A stretch of 64,000 bases of DNA from contig CM030939.1 of NCBI GenBank assembly GCA_018136815.1, positions 2,783,419-2,847,418 of the forward strand, given 5' to 3'. The translations under genes and the position numbers were made by a program. This DNA comes from Isochrysis galbana. Taxonomy: Eukaryota; Haptophyta; Isochrysidales; Isochrysidaceae. Below, in pieces: positions 51,958-61,538 of the stretch (the stretch's first letter is position 1; every line of letters begins with the position of its first letter). The notes under the pieces were generated by a model. It was not told where the DNA came from. It was given only the letters and a program-made list of their open reading frames with translations, and did no database searches.

Positions 51958-53646
51958 ATGCTGCGCCGAGTGGCCGCGGTGTGGTCGGGATCGATGGCGA
52001 GGCGCGCGCCGCCAGCCTGCGAGCCCTCTGCGGCCGCTGCGGTCCCTCCGCGTGGGGGCGTGCGGATGCTTTCCTCCGGCTTGGGCTCCGTAGCATCGCT
52101 CGGCCTCGCGCTCCTCAAGCCGCTCGGACTTGGCTACCTTGTGCTGTGTGGCGCAGTCTTTGCGCTGCAGCGGCAGCTCCAGTACTTCCCCAATCCCTCC
52201 TCACCGCCCCTGCCGGACAGCACGGTGTACGCGGGCTTCGCCGGGATCGAGGAGGTTGAACTACGCGCGGCCGATGGCACCCGCTTGCACGCGTGGCTCT
52301 GGGAAGCCAGGGGAGAAGGGAAGAGGCTACCCTTTTTCTGGCTGAGGGGAAGGATAGCCACGCACAGGGACGCCACTGCCGAGACCGACTATTTGCTTGA
52401 GGGAGAGCGGGGCGAAGAAACCGAAGCTTACACGGCGCGCCGGCTCCACCGGAGGCTAGGTGCAAGCGGCGGCGAAGAGTGCGAGACGGAGGCGAGGGAG
52501 CGGGCATGCAGCTCCGTTGCCATAGGAGATCACTCAGCGCTGCCGCACTTGCTACCTCCCCGCAGCTACACGGAGGCAGAGCTGCGCGCCGCGTGCGCTG
52601 TACTGCGCGCGCGCTACCCTTCGCTTGCCTCGATTGATGTACTGATGCTGCACGGCAACGCGGGCGACCGCTCGAACCGGCTCGGGTGGATGCACCTCCT
52701 CCATGATGGGCTTGGCCTATCTGTGTTCGTGCTCGACTACCGTGGGTATGGCGGCTCGTCCGGCTCGCCCACTGAGAAGGGGCTTATCGAGGACGGGCGC
52801 GCGGCCGCGAGGTGGATCCGCGATCGGAGAAAGGCTGAGGGCAAGCGTGGGAGGCGTCTTGTGCTGTGGGGCGAGTCTATTGGCTCGGGCGTTGCCATCG
52901 CACTTGCCGCTGAAGGGGAGTCAAGCTGCACTGCAACAGCCAGGCTTGGCGGGGGACAATGCCTCACCGCTTCGAAGGGGACGGGCGCAGAGGACCTCGC
53001 CGTCGAGCAGGAGCAGGAGCGAAACGCCGCGAGTGGGGGAAGCCCCTCCGCCATTGCGCGAACGGCGAGAGTGCATGAAGGGGGCGATGATGGCTTACGC
53101 GCCGATTGGGAGCGGCCCGATGCGGTCATGCTTGAAGGCGGGCTCGACTCGTGTTTGGAGATTGCGGCGCAGGTGGGCAGTGGACCATCGTAATAGATTG
53201 CCGAGCATCACGAGATTAGGAAGACGGGATGGGAAGCTCGGGGAATTGATGCTGGGCGCAGCCTGCGCTGCGCGAGAGTGACTCACACTGGGACCATGCC
53301 TGAGCGTCCTCATGCCATCCGCCAATACCTTCACTCCTTGCCCCACTGTTCTTTTTTGTAGGCGTACCCGTTTCTGCCCGTTCGGCTGCCCTTTATGATG
53401 CGCGATCGCTTTGACAATGTGGCACGCGCCCAGGCCATGTCGCGCACGCTACCTGTGTTGCAGATCCACGGCTTACGCGACGCAATTGTGCCGCTCGAAC
53501 GGGGGCGCAGGCTCTTTGAAGCGCTGCCGGCTGAGCGTAAGCGCCTCGTTGTGTTGCCCGGCGCGGGGCATAATGACATCCCATACCATGACCCGGAGCG
53601 CTACCTGAGCGAAATTGCCGCTTTCCTGGGCGAACAGCTCGACTGA
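51958..53646 (+). CDS. BEM46/ABHD13-like alpha/beta hydrolase
   Basis: Two exons (51958-53172 and 53362-53646) give 499 aa. A membrane anchor is at 57-70 (GLGYLVLCGAVFAL), followed by QRQLQYFPNP, a typical BEM46 start. The oxyanion region is LMLHGNAGDR (229-238), then VFVLDYRGYGGSSGSP. The nucleophile elbow is GESIGS with Ser307. The acid is Asp445 (HGLRDAIVP) and the base His475 (GAGHND), both in exon 2. Two insertions set it apart from the usual ~340 aa: about 80 residues after WLWEARG and about 60 after LAAEGES. The first ~40 residues are basic and could be an organelle presequence. It is a membrane-anchored serine hydrolase; the substrate is unknown. Confidence 0.9.
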
Positions 53647-54300
53647 GGTGTATTGTAGGCGAGACAAGCCTGTCACTAAGCCTAGGCTGGTCATTGCGCA
53701 TGCGCATGCGCGTGGAACGTGCAGTCCAGGCAAGGAAGCGAACTAGGTGTGGTTTGGGGCTTACGGTGGAAGAGCTGCAAGGATGACATCTTCCAGGCGG
53801 TAACGGACCGCCATCGGGTAAAGATATATATTGCTTTTGTGCTTGGTTGCTTAGGTGTGCCTCTCAATACGCGCGTCGGCCTCTCGCAAGCAGATCTGGC
53901 TCTCAATTCTCACATTGTGTGAGCCTATCGTGTAGAAATGGACAATAAAGTTACCGAATTCACCATGGGGAGGCGCCTCGAGCCCTTCCCACCGGACCCT
54001 AGTCTCCTTCGGGGGAGCCTATCAGTCATCATCACGAGACGCTGCCATTTGCATTTGGCATTTGGCGTACGGCGCTAGCTAAAGGCGGCTTGGCCCTTCA
54101 TCCGGTACCACACCCTCTGCTGGGGGGGGGGGGGGAGGGGGAGGAGGGGTGCACGCCTTGCATCCACAGGCCACAGGGGACGCGCGAAAAAGTTTTCGTT
54201 ACGGGCTACGGGCTCTCCTCTGCCTCTGCACGCCTTGCACTCATGGGGTTCGTTCGCCCCTCGCTCACGTGATTCTTCGCGGCGAACACTACAGACTCGG
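53647..54300. other. 3' flank and low-complexity DNA
   Basis: AATAAA at 53944-53949 may be the hydrolase polyadenylation signal. A G run lies at 54121-54135. No gene is seen. Confidence 0.4.
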
Positions 54301-54320
54301 CTAGAACTGCACAGGCAGGC

Positions 54321-54611
54321 ATGGGCAGACAGCCGAAAAAAAGGATAGACGTGGATGACTTATATCCTTTATTCACGTTAGGCCTACAGGACCAACTAAT
54401 CCCCAGCACAGAACTCCTAACGATGGCCACTATACTGCGGGTGGCACACCTCGTAGAGGAGCCGCAAAACACACACGGTGTACAAACGCATGAGACGAGA
54501 TCTCAGCGGACGCCCGCCAATCAAGTACAACACAACACCAAAACCCTCCCCACACACGCGAGAACAAATAACATACGCAAGCTCTGGAGAACACACACAG
54601 TAGACACTTAG
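54321..54611 (+). mobile_element. probable retroelement frame fragment
   Basis: The frame reads KKRIDVDDLYPLFTLGLQDQ, LIPSTELLTMATILRVAHLV and then degenerates. It directly precedes the 54605-54775 repeat, whose partner at 14570-14735 adjoins LINE-like sequence. No reverse transcriptase motif is visible, so the family is inferred from context only. Confidence 0.35.
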
Positions 54612-54775
54612 AAGGCCTGCCCAGGCCCCACACTCGGAACCAGGCCAAAGGTAGTGCACGTACCTGGGCCGGCGACCCCGGATACCAAAGAAAAAGGAAT
54701 GAAGGGGGGGGGGAAGAGGTGGAGCGAAAGGATCTAAGGGCGATGTCGGCGGAGAGGTAGAGATACCTAGACATA
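54605..54775 (-). repeat. dispersed repeat, pair with 14570-14735
   Basis: Reverse complement of 14570-14735: GCAGGCCTTC partner, ATACCAAAGAAAAAGGAATG and GGGAAGAGGTGGAG on the plus strand. It carries the GTAGTGCACGTACCTGGGCC motif seen in other copies. Confidence 0.65.
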
Positions 54776-55144
54776 GTAGATGCTAGCCCAGAGTCTTCAG
54801 ATGTTTTTTAGGATTTCCTGGGCGCTAAGAAGCACTGTACGCACATGGCCATGCTGAAATCGACGCACGAGACGCAGGGCATGTCCCCTGCGGGCAGAGC
54901 AGCGCGCGCACAATTAGCTTTGTTGATATTGCGCGGGGCCCGTACCAACCACGCGCCGCCAAATGCTTATGCTCATGGCAACACTACTAGCGCTCAGCCC
55001 TTGCAGCAGGTACGCAGAAATGGATAGAGGAAAGAGGTAGATGAGGAGTGTTATATTTTCTCATTCACCCGAGCACCTGTTGTCAGGCACATACCAGAAG
55101 CTATGCATAGAGCAGTAGTTCCATCCCCCCTCTGAGAGGGTGCG
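54776..55144. other. intergenic, no gene seen
   Basis: Short frames only; 3' flank of the minus-strand HAD/zinc-ribbon gene. Confidence 0.4.
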
Positions 55145-56232
55145 CTAGTCGGTCGACACAAAAGGGCCGCTGTGTGGACGGAAGTGTCCACCAAAATCGT
55201 GTAATTTTGTTGCAACGAGCCCTCGCTTAGGGCAGCACCGCTTGCCACGGAAGATCAGAATTGCCGCTACGTTGAGCTTCTCACCGCATTCGGGGCAGAA
55301 CTTGGCCTTGCGGGGTAGGGGTGCGCCACACTGGATGCAAAACTTCGGAGACGATGTCTTTGCAACAGATGCTTCGACTTCATCAACCCCAACGTCGCTA
55401 CGATCCAAAGGCGAGGTGCCCTCTGCACCCGCTGAATGCAATCCCACCCCTACGCCGTCGAGGGATAGTGTCTCGCTCGTATCCAACACGATATCCTCAT
55501 CGCCTTCGACGAAGTCCAGGGAAATGGCCGATGTACCCCGCAGCCTGTCAAGGGCATTGGAGGCGGCATCTATTGCAAGACCACTCCTTGCATCCTGCTT
55601 AGCTTGGTGGTCTAACTGAACCTGCGACAGGTTAGGTCCGTTCGCACGGATCTGTCATTTCGTCGCGTGTTACGTTGCTGGCGAGCATGGCGATAGGGAC
55701 GCAAGGCGTGCGCCAGCAGTCATGGTGTGGGCTATTGCACCTGTTCTAAGGTCGCAGGGATTTCCGCGAGCTCCCCGCACACACCGTCAGCGAGATCAGC
55801 AATGACTCCACGCGCAAGGTAGCTTGAGCTCTCTCCAGGTTCGCCCGTGAAACCCCTCGAGTTCTCGTCCGCTGCAGCTTGCTGATTAAGCCAGATGGTG
55901 CGCGCGCCCATGCGCTTGGCACCGGCCAGTCTGGGGACTGTGTCACAGATGTGTACCCACTCATCGAGCGCTGCTGCTCGCTCGACCTCGCTCGAGGCAA
56001 TGGGCTCGTGGTTGGAGTTGGTACGGAGGAGCTGGTCGATGGCACCGCACTCAAGAAGCGCGGCTACGCCTTCACAATCGCCCACCGCCGCCACGTGCCC
56101 CACGCCGCTCCGTCGGAGGCAGGCGATCAAAGCCTCGGCCTCGTCGCGTGGGGAGAGAAGGTTGGAGGAAAAGCTGAGGGCATGCGGTGGCGAGAACGAG
56201 GAGAGGACGAGCGGGTAGAGCGAGAAGAGCAT
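55145..56232 (-). CDS. HAD-like domain plus C-terminal zinc ribbon protein
   Basis: Two exons (56232-55741 and 55621-55145, phase 0) give 322 aa. Exon 1 has a hydrophobic start, then RDEAEALIACLRRSGVGHVA and DEWVHICDTVPRLAGAKRMG leading to ARTIWLN, which matches the C-terminal part of HAD phosphatases (motif IV plus GAKxxGxxTIWLN). The N-terminal DxD nucleophile motif is not visible, and the second acidic residue of motif IV is missing. Exon 2 carries a zinc ribbon, Cys259-x2-Cys262 and Cys273-x2-Cys276 (FCIQCGAPLPRKAKFCPECG), after an acidic Ser/Asp linker. Probably a non-catalytic or regulatory HAD relative. Divergent from the GNAT gene at 57049. Confidence 0.65.
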
Positions 56233-57048
56233 TCGTACGCGCGAGTGTAGGGACGGAAGGGATGAGGATGTGAGGGTGGGCGGGCGGGCGGGGGGGGGGG
56301 GGGGTTGGGGCTTCAGCAAGCCGAGCCGCGGAGAGCGGAGAGCGGCGGAGGGAGCGGGCGGCGGCGGGCGGCCCCGACGAGCCGACCCGGGAGAGAAGAG
56401 AGAAAAAGGGGAGAAAGAGAGAGGAGAGAGGGAGGGAAGGGGGGCAGCGGGGAGACGTGAGGTGGAGGAGACAGAGAAGAAAGTACTCTAGATAGAGAAG
56501 AAGAGGAGACGTGGGGAGAAGAAGAGAGGAGGAGAGGTTTGAAGAAGAAGGAAGGTCTGGCAGGTTTTATTTTGCTGCCCTCGGGAGCTGCCGGGGGGCT
56601 TTTCTTGTTCCCCCGGGAACTCCCGGTAGCTGGGAGCCCAACATATGTGAAGAACACTACTCTAGAGTACTCCTACTCCTTAGAGATAGAGAGAGGAGGA
56701 GGAGAGAGGGAGAGAGACGAACATGAGAGGAAAAAGTAGGGATATAAATAGGAGTGAAGAGGAGAGCAGCGACGAGAGAACAAGTAATCATGGAACTGAT
56801 TATGCACTTGTGTGAATGACGTCTAGGTCTTTTAATTTATTTGCTGTACCCCAGAAAGGAAACAGTGTTTATCGGTGCAGCGCGCGTGCTACACAACACG
56901 TGTGACGTGAACCGGAGAGAGAGAGAGAGAAAGGGAAAGAAAGAGGCGGGAAAATCAGAAAGAACGAAGGAAGAGAGAGAGGCTAGCTCTCTCTCTCTCT
57001 CCCTCTCAGCTGGTTGGTTCGCGGAGCCCCGAGAGCGGCGCGGAGCCG
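56233..57048. promoter_or_regulatory. divergent intergenic region, purine-rich
   Basis: 816 bp between divergent ATGs. The plus strand is G/GA-rich at 56285-56530 and 56690-56980, then switches to a short CT run (56985-57008) just before the GNAT start. A CCGGGAACTCCCGG-type palindrome lies near 56610. Confidence 0.45.
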
Positions 57049-57573
57049 ATGGGCGTGCAGCAGGGCGAGTGCCGCGTGCGGCCGGTCGCAGCGATGAGCG
57101 AGGGACTGTGCACGGAGTTGTTGGCGATCGAGGAGGCCGCTTTTCCTCCGTGCGAGCGGCTAGGCGCCGCCGGGCTCCAGGCGTTTGTGCTCCAGCGCAC
57201 AAACGGGCTGCTCGTGGCAGAGGCGCAAACGAGACGCGTCGGCTACTGCCTCTTTGCGCGCTCGGCGTCGAGTGCGTTCATCACGAAGCTCGCGGTGGGT
57301 GCTAGCTTCCGGGGGCGTGGGATAGGGTCCTCCCTCGTCGCGGCAGCGCTCCACGAGCTCGTCACCGCGACTCGCAGACCTCCAACAGAGGTCTTGCTGC
57401 ATGTGGACCCACAGCGGGTGGAGGCTCGCAGGCTGTACGAGAAATTCGGGTTCAGGGAGCTGGAGCGTCTCTCTGGGTATTATCCGGATCACGAGTCTCC
57501 GTTCGGCGGACGTGATGCGTTGCTCATGCGGCTGATACCATCCATGGGGAGTCCATCGCCATCGCCTGCGTAG
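57049..57573 (+). CDS. GNAT-family N-acetyltransferase
   Basis: Single exon, 174 aa. The acetyl-CoA binding motif A is FRGRGIGSSLVAAALHEL (R88-x-R-G-I-G93). Motif B is EVLLHVDPQRVEARRLYEKF, followed by GFRELERLSGYYP. The length and layout match small single-domain GNATs of the RimI / N-alpha-acetyltransferase type. No leader peptide stands out. The protein or small-molecule substrate cannot be read. Confidence 0.9.
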   Translation: MGVQQGECRVRPVAAMSEGLCTELLAIEEAAFPPCERLGAAGLQAFVLQRTNGLLVAEAQTRRVGYCLFARSASSAFITKLAVGASFRGRGIGSSLVAAALHELVTATRRPPTEVLLHVDPQRVEARRLYEKFGFRELERLSGYYPDHESPFGGRDALLMRLIPSMGSPSPSPA

Positions 57574-58182
57574 TCTGCTGCCCTTGGCAATTTTTTCGTG
57601 GTATTGGAGCTTATCGATCACTGTTGTGGTGGTGATCCTATGAGTATTGTATCCTCGTGATGTGTGCACTATTTGTTCTGTTTCCAGGTCGTTCTGTTTC
57701 ATGTACTGCTAGCAGTCTTGCAGATGAACGAAGGGGATGTTGTGTCTTGCTTGCGTGATGCTGTGCGCCATGCACACCGTGGACCGTGGACCGTGGAAGC
57801 GACGCCATCATCTATGGACTATAGACTATACGAGGGAATTTGCACGGCCGCAACAAGTTCTCTAGAAGGTCTTCGATGCGCCCCTCAACAAGCCGCGCTG
57901 TGGAGATGTCTATTGGGAGCGTTCCAATAAATGTAGTAATAAAATAAGCTGGACTGACCTACAATACGCTGACTACACTGCAATACTATGAGTTCGGGTG
58001 TACTCATGAGTACGAATACTGCTCTTTGGGAGTACTCATGAGTACGAATACTCACTCTTCGGAGTATTATTCATGCTCTATTCGGATACACTGAATACTT
58101 CGAGATATAACATTTCTCCTAGCGCGGCGCTAACGCGCCTAAGGACGCGGAGTTTTTTTCTCTCGTATTTCCTTACATAATA
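57574..58182. other. 3' flank with tandem repeat
   Basis: Contains a GGACCGTGGACCGTGGA duplication near 57780 and, at 57985-58070, about 2.5 copies of a 35-bp GAGTACTCATGAGTACGAAT unit, itself palindromic. No gene is seen. Confidence 0.5.
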
Positions 58183-58710
58183 ATCTAACTGAGCATTAGT
58201 ACCACTACTCTCACTAGCCCGGTACCAACACGACAACCCTCAGCGCACCTGCCCGTACGCCTCGGCGCATGTTGCTGCCACAGACACATACACGTATGCA
58301 CCCCTCCGCATCTCCCCCCTCGCAGACCCCCGGCTCCCATTCTAACCCCCCACAAGTTAAAATGAGGGAAAACCCATTGAGGCGGACCGGTCGACGCCGG
58401 CCGACTCTCCGGGAAAAAGCACCGGGGGGGGGGGGGGGAGGAACTCTCTAAAACCAAGAAGAACGGCCCTTACCAGCTCGCGCCGTGAGCGGTCCTCGAG
58501 AAATAAGTGACTGCGACTCGAGTAGCCTGCGCCACCTGGGATACTCTCCTCGCCATTGAGCCACTCCCTTCTCGTCTTCCTCCTGTCGCCAGCCGCCCCT
58601 CACCCGTTTGCTAACGCAAACGGGGCCCGTTTCTCACTGCACTCCATCGGGGGGGGTGCAAAACCCCCCCTCTCCCTCTCTCCACTCTCACCCATCGTTG
58701 TCCCTGCGGC
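58183..58710 (+). repeat. dispersed repeat family F, full-length copy
   Basis: Matches 44065-43500 read in reverse along its length, including a G run at 58424-58439, GAACGGCCCTTACC, CCATTGAGCCACTCC and TCACCCATCGTTG. The first part also matches 85-260. Confidence 0.8.
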
Positions 58711-58729
58711 GCGTCGCCATGCGGCGCGC

Positions 58730-58885
58730 CCTGGCCTGCTCTCAGGGGTCCTTTGGGGGCTCCTAGGGGGCCAGCAAGGGCAGCTCAGGGGGCAGTGGAG
58801 GCTGGGGCTCAGCCCCTGGCCCCCCCTGCCTCTCCCACGCTCGCCTCGCTGGCCATGGGAGCCGCCAGAAGTCCCCTGTATGCCT
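58730..58885 (+). repeat. dispersed repeat family B, copy
   Basis: CTCCTAGGGGGCCAGCAAGG, CAGCTCAGGGGGCAGTGGAG and CCCCTGCCTCTCCCACGC. It is joined to family F on its left and family D on its right. Confidence 0.7.
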
Positions 58886-58944
58886 GGCGACCAGGGACAA
58901 GGGGGGAGTCAGCTCGAGGGTAGGCCCAGCGCGGGCGTGGGAGT

Positions 58945-59115
58945 GCAGCTCGCGGCCCGCGCCCACGAAGGGTCTGGGCAGGAATGATGAGTGCCCTGCC
59001 CCTGCCAAAGGGCAGGGGCTGGGGTTGAGTGTACGGGCCCACCCCGGGGGGTGTCCGCGATGGAGAGAGGGGGGCGCGAGGCCCCCATTGACCCCCACTT
59101 TTAAAAGTAGGTTGC
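58945..59115 (+). repeat. dispersed repeat family D, copy
   Basis: Homologous to 33977-34150, same orientation, ending CCCATTGACCCCCACTTTTA. Confidence 0.75.
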
Positions 59116-59345
59116 TCGTATTTCCTTACAAAAAGGTAGACCGGCGGCGTTGCGCGTTGCCCCCCCCCCCCCCCCCCTCTCGCCACCCCTGTTTCGAGTG
59201 TCGGGGTGTCGGGCGTCAAGGGGCTGTGCGGCTGTGCGACTGATGGCACGGGCCGGTCTGTGACAGTGGTTGTGGTTGTGGCCGGTCGCACTTCCGGATG
59301 ATCGGTTGGAGCGGGATGTCGCGTCGTTTTATGCGAGCTTTTCGG
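59116..59345. other. no gene seen
   Basis: Contains a C run of about 19 at 59160-59178 and GT-rich sequence (59240-59285). Confidence 0.4.
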
Positions 59346-61429
59346 AACTATCAGTAAACTGATAGGGTCATGGAGCGCGCGCCGCTCCCCTCCTCTCCTG
59401 CCGTCACCCACGCCGCGCCACCCGCCCGGACGATAAGGTGTAGAATCGGCGGCCGGCGCGGCAGCGGCAGACCGCAGGACTCAACGCTGCAACCCATCCT
59501 CTTCTCTCTTTTATTTACGAGAGTTTTGCCTGGATGTTTGGGCGGTGTGGCGGCACCCAAGTTACAACGCGGCGTCTCCAATGCTCTAAGATATCAAAAG
59601 TCGAACAGCCAATAGCGAAAGACGGCGAGATAGTACGACAGAATCGGGCACGTCACGTGCGAGCTTAACGACGAGCGGTGCGGGGGTCTCCCGACAGAGC
59701 GCAGCGAAAGGGGAGGGAGATCTGCCCTCCGTAGACGAAAGGAGCGGAGCGCGACCGTGTTTTCGTGGGAGATCGGGGGCTCCCTCAGTGCAAGAGAAGG
59801 CACGGCCCCTCGTCTCCCCGCGGGGGGGGGGAAAAAACAGAAGGCATAGAGAACGAGCGAGTCAGACAACCGCGTCGTACGGTGAGAAACGAGAGCGAAG
59901 AGAGAAGATAACTAAGCCAAGTCATCGGCAGAAATCGATGCGAGCGCTGCGACGACGGCAGCCTCCGATGACGGCATGGATCGGAGTGCTTCCCGACGGC
60001 AGCGAGAGAAGTCTGGCGACTCGAGCACTGCCACGGTTGGAGCGATGGGCTGGCCACGAGGGGCCAGGACGCGCGAATCAGGCGAGCCTGTCAGGGAGAG
60101 AGTGGGTCAGCATGGCAGTGGCCTCCTGGCAAGCCATCAGGCATGCCAGGAGAGTGGGTGGTTCCTCCCCCATGGCAGGGGAGGAGTGGAGAGAGGGGGG
60201 GGCTCGTGCCCCCCCATGGGCGAACTAAGTATAAACTTAGTTGACACAAAGGCCCAAGACACATGGAATACACTTTGGCGGATGAATACGCCATACGAAA
60301 AGGAAAGGTCGCGCTAGACGCGATATCAGTCGCAGATGTTACCAAGGCCGCGCTTAAAGCGACCCGGAGCAACGCCCCGCAAGCGGCGAGACTAGCATGC
60401 ATGGGAGTACATGGGAGAGGCGACTGAACATCACAAACGAAGAATGGAAACACATAGCGAGACTATACACAATGCCATTGTTGAAACACACAGATAAACA
60501 CCTTCACCTCAAATAACATATCACCCACAGAAGAATTGGTACCAGAAATCGATTCGCAGACAGTCCGACAGATATGCTATGTGTAGATTATGTCGTCGAC
60601 ACCGAGAATACTCGTGCCATCTAGCGTGGTGTCCCGCGACGAAAACCGTCTTCGAGACCATAGATGCCCTCAATAACTACACCCCCTCCCCCGGAAGGTC
60701 ACGCACACATAAAATAAAAGATAGATTATTCGCATACCCCGGTACGAACACACCCGAAAGCCTAAACGCGTTGTACGTGATAGCGTGGAAATACATACTA
60801 AGAGATTTCTACAGAGTTGAATTTGAGTCACACGAGTACCACTACATACCGATCCTAGAGCGTCTACACTAGTGAGGTTCACCACCTTGGTCAGGGGTCT
60901 TACCCCGCCAAAATCGCATTGCTCTGTACGCACGCATAAAGCCGCTCAGGGGAGGAAGCCCAAACTCAAGAAACCGCTAGAACTCAGCACCCCCATATTC
61001 ATTGAAAACGAGAAAGGTAGACTACAACTGAGCGAAAACACCCGCCTCGTAGCGAAAGCGCTTGGCCTCGCTGAAAGGCTCTCATAACACGATGTGTCGT
61101 TGCCCGTATTGAACGACCATCTGAAAATGCGAGCGAACATTATAGGTCACACACGACAAACAACGTAGCACGCAGAAACAACGAAACCCTGGAACAATGC
61201 TAAGATAAACAGGTCACCCAATGGCACAGGAGCCGGGAGCTGAGAACACGCCGCTGAGGACAGGTGCACCCCGCTCCGCTCGGACCCCCCACATGACCCG
61301 AGCCCCTAAGTAGAGCACGAGGGGAGTTGCCGCAAGGCGGGGAATGAGGGTGAGGAAGGAAAGGGGGCGTGGCTACGAGTAAGTGTTTCAGTGCCACGGG
61401 TGAGGCGAGAATATTAAAAGGTTTTTTTT
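59346..61429 (+). mobile_element. longest retroposon-like element, both ends and 3' open frame
   Basis: The 5' hairpin AACTATCAGTAAACTGATAG (59346-59365) is followed by GGTC and an ATG at 59370 opening MERAPLPSSPAVTHAAPPAR. At 60430-60660 come RLNITNEEWKHIARLYTMPL, the block HITHRRIGTRNRFAD and a knuckle-like CRLCRRHREYSCHLAWC. At 60750-61087 come KYILRDFYRVEF and AAQGRKPKLKKPLELSTP, ending at a stop at 61085. The 3' stem-loop (GTGGC...GCCAC) and GAATATTAAAAGG tail end at about 61429. The reverse transcriptase core is absent and the copy is degraded; another 5' end is nested at 60242 on the minus strand. Confidence 0.6.
60040..60242 (-). mobile_element. nested 5' end of retroposon-like element
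   Basis: Minus-strand reading from 60242 is AACTAAGTTTATACTTAGTT, CGCCCATGGGGGGGCACGAG, then about 200 bp matching 4931-5130 closely (TGGCATGCCTGATGGCTTGC, GTGGCCAGCCCATCGCTCC). It lies opposite in strand to, and inside, the element 59346-61429. Confidence 0.7.
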
Positions 61430-61538
61430 ACATGAATTCATCTGCATCGTCGTTCACGACTCGGATGCCATCTGCTCACAACAGCATACAAGACCTAAAT
61501 GTGTAATGTCCACGTGCCCCCGCCAGCGCACCTCAATA
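61430..61538. other. short gap before lipase maturation factor stop
   Basis: AT-richer, no feature seen. Confidence 0.4.
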
